The notes under the pieces are model-generated. The model did not search any database. It saw only the letters and a list, made by a program, of their open reading frames with translations, and was not told the origin of the DNA. From assembly GCF_000381985.1 (NCBI RefSeq), contig NZ_KB907337.1, positions 571,697-635,696 on the forward strand: 64,000 nucleotides of DNA, read 5' to 3'. The position numbers were made by a program, and so were the translations under genes. Below are positions 16,864 to 25,763 of this stretch, one piece after another (position 1 is the stretch's first letter; each line of letters starts with the position of its first letter). This DNA comes from Novispirillum itersonii subsp. itersonii ATCC 12639. GTDB lineage: Bacteria; Pseudomonadota; Alphaproteobacteria; Rhodospirillales; Rhodospirillaceae.

Positions 16864-18270
16864 TCATTCGGCGGCTGATGCACTGCCACCGCCTAACGCT
16901 TTGTACAGACTGATGGCATTGCCGATCTCGTCGCGTTTCAGATCCAGCCGGATCTGGCGCGCCGCGTAAAGCTGGCGCTGGGCATCCAGCACTTCCAGAC
17001 GCCCCTCCAGACCAGCACGATAGCGCAAGGTCGACAAGGCAACCCGCTGCTCTGCCGCTGCCACGGCACGGTCCTGAGCCTCAATCTGATGGTCATAGGT
17101 GGCACTGCCTGCCAGACCGTCCGCAACCTCACGAAAGGCGGTTTGGATCACCCGCTCGTATTCAGCAACGGCTTCGGATTTGCGGATTTCGGCCAGACGC
17201 AGCTCGGCCTCGAGCTGGCCGCCCATGAACAGGGGCAAAGAGATTTGGGGGGCAAAGCTCCATACCCGCTGCGTCCCGTCAAACAGATTACTCAGGCCGG
17301 GGCTGGCGTATCCCAGGGACGAGGTCAACGACAGCCTCGGGAAGAAGGCGGCGCGCGCAGCCCCGATATGGGCGTTCGCAGCGATCAAATTCCGTTCCGC
17401 CTGACGAATATCAGGCCGACGGACCAGCAGGTCCGATGGCAATCCGGGCGGAAGACGGGTTTTCACCGCCTTTCCATCCAATCCCCCTGCTGGCGGCAGG
17501 TCGTCAGGCAGCTCAGCCCCCACCAGGAGCCTCAGGGCGTTGCCAGCCCGTGCCAGCATACGCGCACGCCCTTCCAGATCAGCCTCGGCCGTGGCGACCT
17601 GCCCTTCTGCCTGGGCGACATCCAGCGCACTGCTTTGGTTGGCCGCCTTCAGGCGATGCGCCAGATCCAGCGAGTGCCGCCAGTCAGTCAGGGTCTGGGT
17701 GGCAAGATCCAACTGCTCTTGAGCGAGACGTTCGGCGAAATAGGCGTCCGCGACCGCGCTGACCAGTGTGATTTCAGCCGCCAGATACCCTTCTTCGCTG
17801 GCCAGATAGCGGGCGAAGGCAGCCTCTGACAGGGACCGCGCCCTTCCAAAAAGATCAATCTCAAAGGAACTGATGCCGATGTCCAGAGTGTGCTGGGTCT
17901 GGGTTCGTGCCGCTGTTGCAGGGTCAGCTTTGGGGTCGGCGGCCAGCCGCTGACGGTTAAGGCCCCCCGTGGCACTGACCGCGGGCAACCGGGCCGCCCG
18001 CTGGATGGAATATTGCGCCTGTACGGCCTCGACGTTCAACGCCGCTAACCGCAGATCACGATTATTCGTCAGGGCGAGTTCAATAATCCGCTGCAAACGC
18101 AGATCGCCGAACATGAAGCGCCAATCCAGATCGGCGGCATTTTCTCTGGCCTGATCCTCACGGGTTGGGGTCGGGTAGTGGCGCGGGACCGGCAGATCCG
18201 GCGTGACCGGATCGGGCGTCAAGGAACAGGCCGAGACTGCGACTGACAGAGCAACAATCATCAAACGCAT
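16864..18270 (-). CDS. RND efflux outer-membrane channel lipoprotein (NodT/OprM family)
   Basis: TolC-like outer-membrane channel of a tripartite efflux pump. The 468-residue protein has a lipoprotein signal (MRLMIVALSVAVSACSL, lipobox VSAC with Cys15), the PxxYP-type start of the mature part, and two outer-membrane-efflux-protein repeats (about 60-260 and 270-455), including LLVRRPDIRQAERNLIAANA. I chose the ATG at 18270, which directly precedes the lipoprotein signal; the longer frame is unrelated. It is 4 bp downstream of the RND permease gene on the same strand, but that permease is truncated and the adaptor gene is missing. Confidence 0.92.
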   Translation of the reverse strand: MRLMIVALSVAVSACSLTPDPVTPDLPVPRHYPTPTREDQARENAADLDWRFMFGDLRLQRIIELALTNNRDLRLAALNVEAVQAQYSIQRAARLPAVSATGGLNRQRLAADPKADPATAARTQTQHTLDIGISSFEIDLFGRARSLSEAAFARYLASEEGYLAAEITLVSAVADAYFAERLAQEQLDLATQTLTDWRHSLDLAHRLKAANQSSALDVAQAEGQVATAEADLEGRARMLARAGNALRLLVGAELPDDLPPAGGLDGKAVKTRLPPGLPSDLLVRRPDIRQAERNLIAANAHIGAARAAFFPRLSLTSSLGYASPGLSNLFDGTQRVWSFAPQISLPLFMGGQLEAELRLAEIRKSEAVAEYERVIQTAFREVADGLAGSATYDHQIEAQDRAVAAAEQRVALSTLRYRAGLEGRLEVLDAQRQLYAARQIRLDLKRDEIGNAISLYKALGGGSASAAE

Positions 18271-18274
18271 GGCT

Positions 18275-20590
18275 TTAATCCTGACCTGCCGAAACAGCGT
18301 GACCGTTCTGCCGCCGCCAGCTTTGCAGCTTCTCCTGGCCGCCGATGACAAAGACGAAGAAGATGGGGACGAAGAACACCGCCAGCACGGTGGCGCAGAC
18401 CATGCCGCCAAATACCCCGGTGCCGATCGCATTCTGCGTTTCCGAACCGGGACCACGGGCAAGCATCAACGGCACCACGCCGAGGCCGAACGCCAGAGAG
18501 GTCATCAGGATAGGTCGCAAACGCAGCCGTGCTGCGGTGATCGCCGCCTCGGACAGCCCCTTCCCCTGAGCGTGCAGGTGCCGGGCGAACTCGACGATCA
18601 GGATGGCGTTCTTGGCAGAGAGACCAATCACCGTAATCATCCCCACCTTGAAAAAGATATCGTTGGGCATGTCGCGCAGCATCACCGCCGCCACCGCGCC
18701 CAGCAAGCCCAGCGGCACCACCAGCATCACGGACAGCGGAATCGACCAGCTTTCATAAAGCGCCGCCAGCACCAGAAAGACCACCAGCATGGACAGCGCC
18801 ATCAGCAGCGGGGCTTGCGCGGTCGACTGACGTTCCTGCAGTGACTGACCGGCCCATTCCATGGCGAAACCGGCGGGCAACTGAGCGACAAGCCGTTCCA
18901 TTTCAGCCATCGCTTCACCGCTGGACACGCCGGGGGCGGGCCTGCCGGAAATACGCGCCGAAGGGAAACCCTGATAGCGCACCAGTTGCAAAGGAGTGTC
19001 TTGCCATACTGGCGTCACCACTTCGGACAGAGGCACCATGCCGCCGTCGGTATTGCGCACAAACAGCCGCAGCACGTCGTCCACCTGCATACGGGCCGGG
19101 GCGTCAGCCTGAATGATCACCTGCTGCATCCGTCCGCCATTGGGGAAGTCGTTGACATAGAGAGACCCCATGGCCGCCGTCAGGGTGTCGCGGATGGCAC
19201 TGAACGGAACCCCCAGCGCCTCGGCTTTCTGCCGGTCGATGTTCAGGCGGACGCCGGGACCGTCGGGCAGGTCGTCGGAATAGACGTCGGCAACGGTCTT
19301 GCTGTGTCTGGCCAGATCCAGCAGTTTGGCCTCTGCGGCCTTTAAGGCGGCCTGACCATGACCGGCGCGGTCCTGAAGCCGCAGGTTAAAACCGGACGAC
19401 GTTCCCATTTCCTCAATCGCAGGCGGCAGAAGGCTCATCACCGTGCCTTCCGTGATGTTGGCCATCGCTTCCTGCGCCGATACGGCCTCGGCGGCGGCGG
19501 TAGCACCATCGCGCCGGTCCCAATCCTTGAGCATGGTGAAGGCCATCGCGGTGTTCGCCCCCGAGCCGGAGAAGCCAAAACCCAGAATTGACAGGGTCGA
19601 GTCCACACCTGGCCGTGCGGAAACATGGGTCTCGAACCGGCGCACCAGATCAAGCGTACGTTCCTGCGTGGCATCCGACGGCAATTGGAACGAGGTCATG
19701 AAATAGCCCTGATCTTCCTCTGGCAGAAAGGCCGAAGGGAGGAGCGAAAAGGCCAGCCCCAGCAGGGCGACGAGGACGGCAAAGACAGCCATCATGCGGC
19801 CACAGCGGCGGACTAAGGCGGTGACCCAGTTTGCGTAAGATCCGGTGAAGCGGTCAAACCTGCGATTGAACCAGCCAAAAAATCCGCCTTTGGCATGATG
19901 GGCAGGATCAGCCGGTTTAAGCAAAGTGGCACAGAGGGCCGGTGTCAGGCTGAGCGCCAGAAAGGCCGAAAACAGGATCGATACCGCCATCGACAGGGTG
20001 AACTGCCGATAGATCACCCCAACCGATCCCCCGGCAAGGGCCATGGGAATGAAAACCGCCGTCAGGACCAGAGTAATGCCGACCACCGCGCCGGTGATTT
20101 CCTTCATCGCCTTGACCGTTGCCTCTTTGGGTGACAGCCCTTCGGTCACCATCAGGCGTTCAACGTTCTCCACCACCACGATGGCATCATCAACGATGAT
20201 GCCGATGGCCAGAACCATGCCGAACATGGTCAGTACGTTGATCGAAAACCCAGCCAGCAGCATGATGGTGAAGGTCCCCAGCAAGGCAATCGGGGCCACA
20301 ATCGCGGGGATCAGCGTATAGCGGATGTTTTGCAGAAACAGCAGCATGACCAGAAACACCAGCACCATGGCCTCAGCCAGGGTTTGGATAACCTGCTCTA
20401 TGGAAATTTTGACGAAGGGTGCGGTGTCAAACGGCGTGGCGTAACTCATCCCCAAGGGCATCGCCCGGCTAAGCTCGGCCAGCCGCGCCTTCACGCTTTC
20501 GGCTGTCCGCACGGCATTGGCCCCCGGCGACAGCTGCACGGCGGCGACGGTGGAAACGCGCCCGTTCTCACGGTTGGAAAAGCTGTAGGG
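18275..20590 (-). pseudogene. 5'-truncated RND multidrug efflux permease (HAE1/AcrB family)
   Basis: The intact part encodes about 770 residues of an inner-membrane RND pump, against about 1040 for the family. It begins mid-protein: reading in frame from the stop at 20591, the text PYSFSNRENGRV leads into QLSPGANAVRTAESVKARL, which is internal AcrB-type sequence. Some 290 N-terminal residues, including the first membrane helix and most of the porter domain, are absent. The rest is well preserved, with GIIVDDAIVVVENVERL in TM4 and the C-terminal membrane block ending SAGQD. Homology stops abruptly at about 20590, beside a recombinase remnant. A GTG at 20539 could start a shortened product, but it should not pump. 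Confidence 0.85.
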
Positions 20591-20593
20591 CTA

Positions 20594-20809
20594 GGGTCAA
20601 AATTTCTTCAAAGCTGCGGGTTACACACACTCAATTTGAAAACACTCTAATTGCTGTGTGCGCAAGGGGGCGCTGATTTTTTAATCTACGTGGAACAAGG
20701 CTTTAGGCCATCCTGTTCGCAATTTGCGTGGATGCCATATCCTGAACTAAACACCTAGGTTACGGGCCTGCGAGCATTTTTTCTGATGTTTCGTCGAAAC
20801 AATGCCTAA
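20594..20809. other. Junction sequence without a recognisable gene
   Basis: About 216 bp of lower GC between the RND breakpoint and the recombinase remnant. No gene, repeat or terminator is recognised on either strand. Confidence 0.5.
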
Positions 20810-21022
20810 TCACAGCAAGCCGTCGTTCCGCTTCCCAAGCTGCCATTCAAGATCATCCACGAACTCGTTGGCACGGGTCACTGTGTCGTCATGACCATAA
20901 TGTTTACGGATCATCTCGGGGCTTGTGCCCATGTTCAGCGCCATCAACCTCTCCGACATTCCGGCTTTCAGCTTCAGCGTGGCGGAAGGGCGCATGCGCG
21001 GAAGGGCTTGCGCCCGGACCAC
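20810..21022 (-). pseudogene. C-terminal remnant of a phage-type tyrosine recombinase/integrase
   Basis: About 70 codons, of which the last 55 read as the end of a proteobacterial integrase: ATLKLKAGMSERLMALNMGTS then MIRKHYGH, where Tyr in KHYGH is the expected nucleophile. The conserved Arg, Lys and H-x-x-R box that should precede ATLKL are missing; the upstream residues do not resemble the family. It is a decayed fragment and marks a past integration or deletion event next to the truncated RND gene. Confidence 0.75.
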
Positions 21023-21042
21023 TGCTATAGCAGTGGTCCGGG
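21013..21042. repeat. Perfect 30-bp palindrome
   Basis: CCCGGACCACTGC (21013-21025), TATA centre, GCAGTGGTCCGGG (21030-21042); all 30 positions are self-complementary. It lies between the recombinase remnant and the AT-rich gene and has no T tract. It may be a hairpin end of that gene's transcript or a relic of a recombination site. Confidence 0.7.
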
Positions 21043-21050
21043 TGAGGCAT

Positions 21051-21386
21051 CTAGAGATTTTGGAAAATAGAATGAATCAATTTTAGGCAATTTTTTCTCA
21101 TATCAGAACTAAATGAACCAGATGCATAGAGATCTGCAAATTTAGTCAATACATGTAGTCTAAATTTATTTTTCTCCGAAATCAATAATACATCAAAATC
21201 AAACCACAACTTGTCTGCAAATTCATTAATCATAATATGAGTTTTATTTGGAAATTGCATATGGCATTCATCAGATGTTGATGTGAAGTTAAATGTCAAA
21301 ATTTTTCCGTCCTTCACCCTTTCCATCTCAAGTAATGCATCACTTACACATTCTATGTATTTTGTTTCTTTGGACGAATCACTCAC
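21051..21386 (-). CDS. AT-rich orphan gene, unknown function
   Basis: 111 residues, soluble, rich in Asn, Lys, Phe and Ile, with no motif I recognise (central text CHMQFPNKTHIMINEFADKL). I chose the GTG at 21386 because TGGAGG lies 5 bp upstream; an ATG at 21398 is also in frame but overlaps that site. Base composition is far below the neighbouring genes, which points to horizontal transfer. It sits beside the recombinase remnant in a genomic scar and is probably cargo of the lost element. Confidence 0.6.
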   Translation of the reverse strand: MSDSSKETKYIECVSDALLEMERVKDGKILTFNFTSTSDECHMQFPNKTHIMINEFADKLWFDFDVLLISEKNKFRLHVLTKFADLYASGSFSSDMRKNCLKLIHSIFQNL

Positions 21387-21636
21387 AATAACCTCCATAA
21401 CCTGACTATTTGTTTATAGACTTTATGGCAGCACATTGCCAGTGCAATATCATTCAAATTTCCGCATATTCATCATGCCGCCCCCTCATCCCATTCAAAT
21501 AGCCCGCCAACCACAAGCTTACAGCCTGTAAGTTGTGGCAAATGGCAATGGCAATGGCAATGGCCGCACGGCGCAGCTAACATTTTGGAGAATTGCACAC
21601 TATTTTAAGTGTTGTTATGATTTATTGATTTTGCAC

Positions 21637-21666
21637 AAAAAAAAAGGGCCGCATCAGGTGCGGCCC
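21637..21666 (-). terminator. Strong minus-strand intrinsic terminator
   Basis: On the minus strand GGGCCGCA, short loop, TGCGGCCC, then nine T. It lies 210 bp beyond the response-regulator gene, after another terminator, so what it ends is unclear. Confidence 0.75.
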
Positions 21667-21799
21667 AAGTCTAGGGAGGAAACGTCCAAGAAAGACAACA
21701 CAGCCTCACCGAAACGGGAGGGACACGCCATGTTGCGATGCGATATATCGCAAGAGAACGTTCGACTGTAAAGGGGAAAGACGCAAAAAGTGAAAATTC

Positions 21800-21823
21800 G
21801 ACAGTCCGTTGCTCCGGACTGTC
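21800..21823 (-). terminator. Intrinsic terminator after the response-regulator gene
   Basis: GACAGTCCG and CGGACTGTC flank a 6-base loop, followed on the minus strand by GAATTTTCACTTTTT. Confidence 0.65.
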
Positions 21824-21877
21824 AAAGCGCGACATTAAATTACATAGATGCGGGGATTTTGCGGATACCCTGCGGTA

Positions 21878-22537
21878 TCAGGGTGCGGTCCATCCGCTCT
21901 CAAGCGCGATTCTGACCGCCTGTGCGCGGTTTGCCGCGCCAAGCTTGCGGTAAATGTTGCGTAAATGAACTTTTACGGTGATTTCCTGAACATGCAGCAG
22001 ACGGGCAATCTCTTTGTTGGTGCCCCCCTGAATCATATGCGCCAGAATTTCCCGCTCGCGGGTTGACAGTCTTTCCAGAAGCTTAGAGCCCCCTTCCCCT
22101 TCGGCAACCACCGGGCCGGGCGGGGGCAGACCATCCAGCAGCAGGGCATCGACCACAAAAGCAGGAAAGAATCTTTCGCCCGCCAGGATCAACCGCAGAG
22201 CCTGCAGCAGCACCGGGCCGCCGAATGTCTTGGGAATATAGCCGACCGCGCCACAGTGCAGTGCAAAACGAACATCCTCAAGATCTGTCGATCCGGACAG
22301 CACCGCGACCTTCAGACCGGGATAATTCTGGCACAGGGCTTCCAGCCCGCCGCTGTCCCCTTCCGGCATCCGCAGGTCGAGGATGGCCAGATCCGGCACC
22401 GGCCCGGCCTCCACCACCGCATGGGCGCTGGCGTAGGAGTCAGCCTCCAGCAGGTCCAGATCCGGGCTCAGTTCTGCCAGAAACGGCTTCAGGCCACCCC
22501 GGACCAGCTCGTGATCGTCAGCAAGTAGAATGCGCAT
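21878..22537 (-). CDS. LuxR-family (NarL/FixJ type) response regulator
   Basis: Two-component transcription regulator of 219 residues. The N-terminal receiver domain has the acidic pocket DD (7-8), phospho-acceptor Asp54 in LAILDLRMPEG and Lys in GYIPKTF; the C-terminal LuxR helix-turn-helix (about 152-212) contains LSTREREILAHMIQG and NKEIARLLHVQEITVKVHLRNIY (split by no gap). No histidine kinase is adjacent, so it is an orphan in this window. The start at 22537 gives the family N-terminus MRILLADDHELVRGG. Confidence 0.92.
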   Translation of the reverse strand: MRILLADDHELVRGGLKPFLAELSPDLDLLEADSYASAHAVVEAGPVPDLAILDLRMPEGDSGGLEALCQNYPGLKVAVLSGSTDLEDVRFALHCGAVGYIPKTFGGPVLLQALRLILAGERFFPAFVVDALLLDGLPPPGPVVAEGEGGSKLLERLSTREREILAHMIQGGTNKEIARLLHVQEITVKVHLRNIYRKLGAANRAQAVRIALESGWTAP

Positions 22538-22636
22538 TGTTTTGCCAGTCTTGTCGATCTCCGGCGAACTCTACCATTAAACGTTGCTTATACGAAAGCG
22601 TTAGAGGGGCAGAATAAACGGTCCGGACAGGAAAAC

Positions 22637-22655
22637 GGGGCGGAGCCACCGCCCC
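22637..22655 (-). terminator. Intrinsic terminator of the hmgA-fah-maiA operon
   Basis: On the minus strand GGGGCGG, TGGCT loop, CCGCCCC, then GTTTTCC, 45 bp after the maiA stop. Confidence 0.6.
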
Positions 22656-22700
22656 ACCCCGTTGCAACAATCATAGACAGCCTGTCAGCCTGCCCGTCTG

Positions 22701-23345
22701 TCAGCCTGCGTCGGGCTGCACCTCCGGCGCGGCGGCGGCAAAGGCCGGCAGTGCGCGTGCCGCTTCATCCAGCCGGCACAGGGTCGGGTACGGTGCCAGA
22801 TCAACATGAAAGCGGCGGGCGTTGTACATCTGCGGCACCAGACAGATATCGGCCAGCGTCGGCGCATCGCCCTGCACGTGCCGCCCGGTGGACGGGTGCC
22901 CGGCCACCATCGCCTCCAGCGCCCGGAAGCCTTCCGTCACCCAGTGGCGGTACCAGGTGTTGCGGGCGTCTTCATCATGGCCCAGCGCCCCGAGGTATTT
23001 CAGCACCCGCAGGTTATCAACCGGATGAATGTCGCAGGCGATACCCTGCGCAAAGGCCCGCACCCGCGCCCGCCCCAAGGCGTCCGGCGGCAGCAGCGGC
23101 GGTTGTGGGCAGATCTCATCAAGGTATTCGCAGATGGCCAGCGACTGGGTCAGGACCGTGCCATCGGCCAGCACCAGCGACGGCACCGCCGCCGCCGGGT
23201 TGATCGCCCGGTAGGCATCCGACAGGTGCTGACCGCCATCCCTGACCAGATGGACCGGCACCTGTTCGCAGGGCAGACCTTTCAGGTTCAGGGCAATCCG
23301 CACCCGGTAGGAGGTGGAGGAGCGGAAGTATCCATACAGCTTCAT
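22701..23345 (-). CDS. maiA: Maleylacetoacetate isomerase
   Basis: Glutathione-dependent cis-trans isomerase converting 4-maleylacetoacetate to 4-fumarylacetoacetate in tyrosine catabolism. The 214-residue zeta-class GST has the active-site motif SSTSYRVRIALNLKG (9-23), in which Cys of the usual SSCSxR is Thr, AINPAAAVPSLVLADG and SLAICEYLDE for glutathione binding. It starts 18 bp after the fumarylacetoacetate hydrolase gene, ending the hmgA operon. Confidence 0.93.
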   Translation of the reverse strand: MKLYGYFRSSTSYRVRIALNLKGLPCEQVPVHLVRDGGQHLSDAYRAINPAAAVPSLVLADGTVLTQSLAICEYLDEICPQPPLLPPDALGRARVRAFAQGIACDIHPVDNLRVLKYLGALGHDEDARNTWYRHWVTEGFRALEAMVAGHPSTGRHVQGDAPTLADICLVPQMYNARRFHVDLAPYPTLCRLDEAARALPAFAAAAPEVQPDAG

Positions 23346-23363
23346 GACGGTCAGCCCTTTTCC

Positions 23364-24377
23364 TCAGCGGCGGTACGGCTGCACGGTCTGGTCAATCGCC
23401 CCGAAGACCGACTGACCGGCGGCATCGCGCATCTCAATCCGCACGGTGTCGCCAAACCGCATAAACGGCGTGGACGGTTTGCCGGTGTTGATGGTTTCAA
23501 TCATCCGCACCTCGGCAATGCAGGAATAGCCGACGCCGCCATCCTGAATGGCCGAGCCGAACGCGGTATCCTGCTTGTTGGACACGGTGCCGGAGCCGAT
23601 GATCGCCCCGGCCCCCAGCGGGCGGGTTTTCGCGGCGTGCGCCACCAGTGTCGGCAGATTAAAGGTCATATCCACCCCGGCATTGGCCTTGCCGAACGGT
23701 GCGCCGTTCAGGGTAACCAGCAGCGGCAGATGCACCTTGCCGTCAGCCCAGGCGTCGCCCAGCTCATCCGGGGTCACCGCCACCGGCGAAAAAGCGCTGG
23801 ACGGCTTGGACTGGAAAAAGCCGAAGCCCTTGGCCAGTTCTTCCGGGATCAGGCCGCGCAGCGACACATCGTTGACCAGCATCACCAGCCGGATTGCCTC
23901 AGCCGCCTGATCCGGGGTTGCCGCCATCGGCACATCGCCGGTGATGACCGCCACTTCCCCTTCAAAGTCGATCCCATAGGCCTCATCCGCCATCACCACC
24001 GGATCACGCGGCCCGAGGAAGGTATCGGACCCGCCCTGATACATCAGCGGATCGGTCCAGAAGCTGGCCGGAAGCTCTGCCCCGCGGGCACGGCGCACCA
24101 GCTCGACATGGTTCACATAGGCCGAGCCGTCGGCCCACTGATAGGCACGCGGCAGCGGTGACGCACAGGCCGCCTCATCGAACGCCATCGTATCGGGCAG
24201 GGTTCCGGCGTTCAGGGCGTCAGACCGGGCCTGCAGCAGCGGGGCCAGCCGGTCCCAGTCATCCAGCGCCGCCTGCAGGGTCGGGGCCAGATCAGCCACC
24301 GCCACACAGCGGCTGAGATCGCGGGACACCAGCACCAGACGGCCGTCGCGGCCATGCTTGAGGGAGGCGAATTTCAT
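23364..24377 (-). CDS. Fumarylacetoacetate hydrolase family protein
   Basis: Likely the last step of tyrosine breakdown, cleaving fumarylacetoacetate to fumarate and acetoacetate. The 337-residue protein has the FAH fold with metal-ligand stretches DFEGEVAVITGDVP and LMVLVNDVSLRGL, GAIIGSGTVSNKQD near residue 265 and a C-terminal DTVRIEMRDAAGQSVFGAIDQ. It is longer than FAHD1-type decarboxylases and sits between hmgA and maiA in one operon, which supports the fumarylacetoacetase role. The gap to hmgA is 98 bp. Confidence 0.92.
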   Translation of the reverse strand: MKFASLKHGRDGRLVLVSRDLSRCVAVADLAPTLQAALDDWDRLAPLLQARSDALNAGTLPDTMAFDEAACASPLPRAYQWADGSAYVNHVELVRRARGAELPASFWTDPLMYQGGSDTFLGPRDPVVMADEAYGIDFEGEVAVITGDVPMAATPDQAAEAIRLVMLVNDVSLRGLIPEELAKGFGFFQSKPSSAFSPVAVTPDELGDAWADGKVHLPLLVTLNGAPFGKANAGVDMTFNLPTLVAHAAKTRPLGAGAIIGSGTVSNKQDTAFGSAIQDGGVGYSCIAEVRMIETINTGKPSTPFMRFGDTVRIEMRDAAGQSVFGAIDQTVQPYRR

Positions 24378-24475
24378 CGGGGTCCATCCATCAATCAGAA
24401 TAATTCCAGACTGTCAGATAAAGACAGTCCGGCCCCGGTCGGGACTGATCCCGCCGGGGCACGGGCAGGCAGAGC

Positions 24476-25600
24476 TTATTTCTTCTGCCACGACTTATAG
24501 TATTCGGTCCATTCCACGCCTTCCGGCAGCTCTGCCGGGGTCATCATGTCGCGGGTATCGACCATCACCGCCACTTCGTCGGTTTCCTTACGGGCGTATT
24601 CCATCGCCGTGTCATAGGCCTTGGGGTGCGGCCCGTGCGGGAAGCCGATCGGGTGATAGGTGGTCATCCCCGGCCGGATGTTATCGCGGGAGAAGAACTC
24701 ACCCTTATGATAGAAAATGAACTCGTCGTAATCGACGTTGGAATGGAAGTACGGCAGCTTCAGCGCACCGGGGTCAGACTCGATCGGGCGCGGGCAGAAG
24801 GTGCAGATCACCACCCGGTTGGACAGGAAGGTGCAGTGGGCTGACGGCGGAACGTGGTAGCGGGCGCTCATCAGCGGGCGGATGTCACGCCAGTTCAGCT
24901 TCACCGGGGCCAGATCGCCATGCCAGCCGATGGCATCCAGCGGATTGAAGCCATAGGTGACGTAGGACAGCGCATCCTGCCGCTTGATTTCGCACAGGGT
25001 TTCAGCTTCGGAATACTGTTCTTTGAACGCTTCGTCGATGCGCGGCACATCCAGGATCGCCGGATCAAAAATGGCGTGGGTGCCGACCAGCCCCTTGCCC
25101 GGCAGCTTGTAGCTGTCGCCGGTGGCCTCGATCATCAGCACCATTGCCGGTTCATCACATTCCAGCCGCCACTGCACGCCGCGCGGCACCAGAATATAGT
25201 CGCCATCCCGGAACGGCATATGGCCGAAATCGCAGTAAAAATGGCCGCTGCCGGTATGGAAGAACAGCAGATCATCACCATCGGCATTGCGGGCCAGAGC
25301 CGGCATTTTGCCTTCGGTCTTCCAGATGCGGATCTTGGTGGCGGCATTGAACAGCACCAGCCGGGCATCCCACGGCGAACCGGAGACAGCCGTGGCAGTG
25401 TTCAGGTCAAAGGCGCGGGGGCGCAGCGGGCCTTCCCACTTGACCCAGCCGGTCGGGGCGTGGCGGTGATGCAGCTGCGACGCCGGGCCGAAGAAGCCTT
25501 CCCGGCCCATTTCCTGCTCATAGGTGCCTGCGGGCATATCGCAGTGGGCCTGTCGGCTGGCGGTTCCCTCAACGATGGGGAACTGAATCCAGTTTTTCAT
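24476..25600 (-). CDS. hmgA: Homogentisate 1,2-dioxygenase
   Basis: Fe(II) ring-cleavage enzyme turning homogentisate into 4-maleylacetoacetate. The 374-residue protein is shorter than the classical form (about 430-445) but keeps the metal-site region: KLPYFHSNVDYDEFIFYHKG and TTYHPIGFPHGPHP carry the expected His, Glu and His ligands. It is the first gene of the operon with the fumarylacetoacetate hydrolase and maiA. AAGGAG lies 10 bp before the ATG. A perfect palindrome in the 163-bp gap to the divergent MarR gene is probably its operator. Confidence 0.92.
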   Translation of the reverse strand: MKNWIQFPIVEGTASRQAHCDMPAGTYEQEMGREGFFGPASQLHHRHAPTGWVKWEGPLRPRAFDLNTATAVSGSPWDARLVLFNAATKIRIWKTEGKMPALARNADGDDLLFFHTGSGHFYCDFGHMPFRDGDYILVPRGVQWRLECDEPAMVLMIEATGDSYKLPGKGLVGTHAIFDPAILDVPRIDEAFKEQYSEAETLCEIKRQDALSYVTYGFNPLDAIGWHGDLAPVKLNWRDIRPLMSARYHVPPSAHCTFLSNRVVICTFCPRPIESDPGALKLPYFHSNVDYDEFIFYHKGEFFSRDNIRPGMTTYHPIGFPHGPHPKAYDTAMEYARKETDEVAVMVDTRDMMTPAELPEGVEWTEYYKSWQKK

Positions 25601-25712
25601 CCTCCCGGAACTCCTTATGGTGCGTCACGGCGCGCCTGTGGCCGCCGACAGCGTTGTGTGGAGATGGCCATCCGGCATTGCCGTGCTAAGATGGTTCCTT
25701 CTGAAACCAATT

Positions 25713-25730
25713 TAGTTTCACCTGAAACTA
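25713..25730. promoter_or_regulatory. Perfect palindromic operator between hmgA and the MarR gene
   Basis: TAGTTTCACCTGAAACTA: 8-bp arms around CC. A further half-site CTGAAACC lies at 25701-25708. Size and symmetry suit a MarR dimer; binding by the adjacent regulator is inferred. Confidence 0.65.
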
Positions 25731-25763
25731 TTTCCAAGCGGAATTTTTCCAAAAAGGCGGCCC

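Larger units (their letters stand above)
21387..21877. other. Low-GC intergenic region of the island scar
   Basis: 490 bp without a credible gene. It holds a GGCAAT hexanucleotide repeated about three times near 21542-21563, two minus-strand terminators (21637-21666 and 21800-21823), and a GCGATATATCGC palindrome near 21740-21751. Confidence 0.5.
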
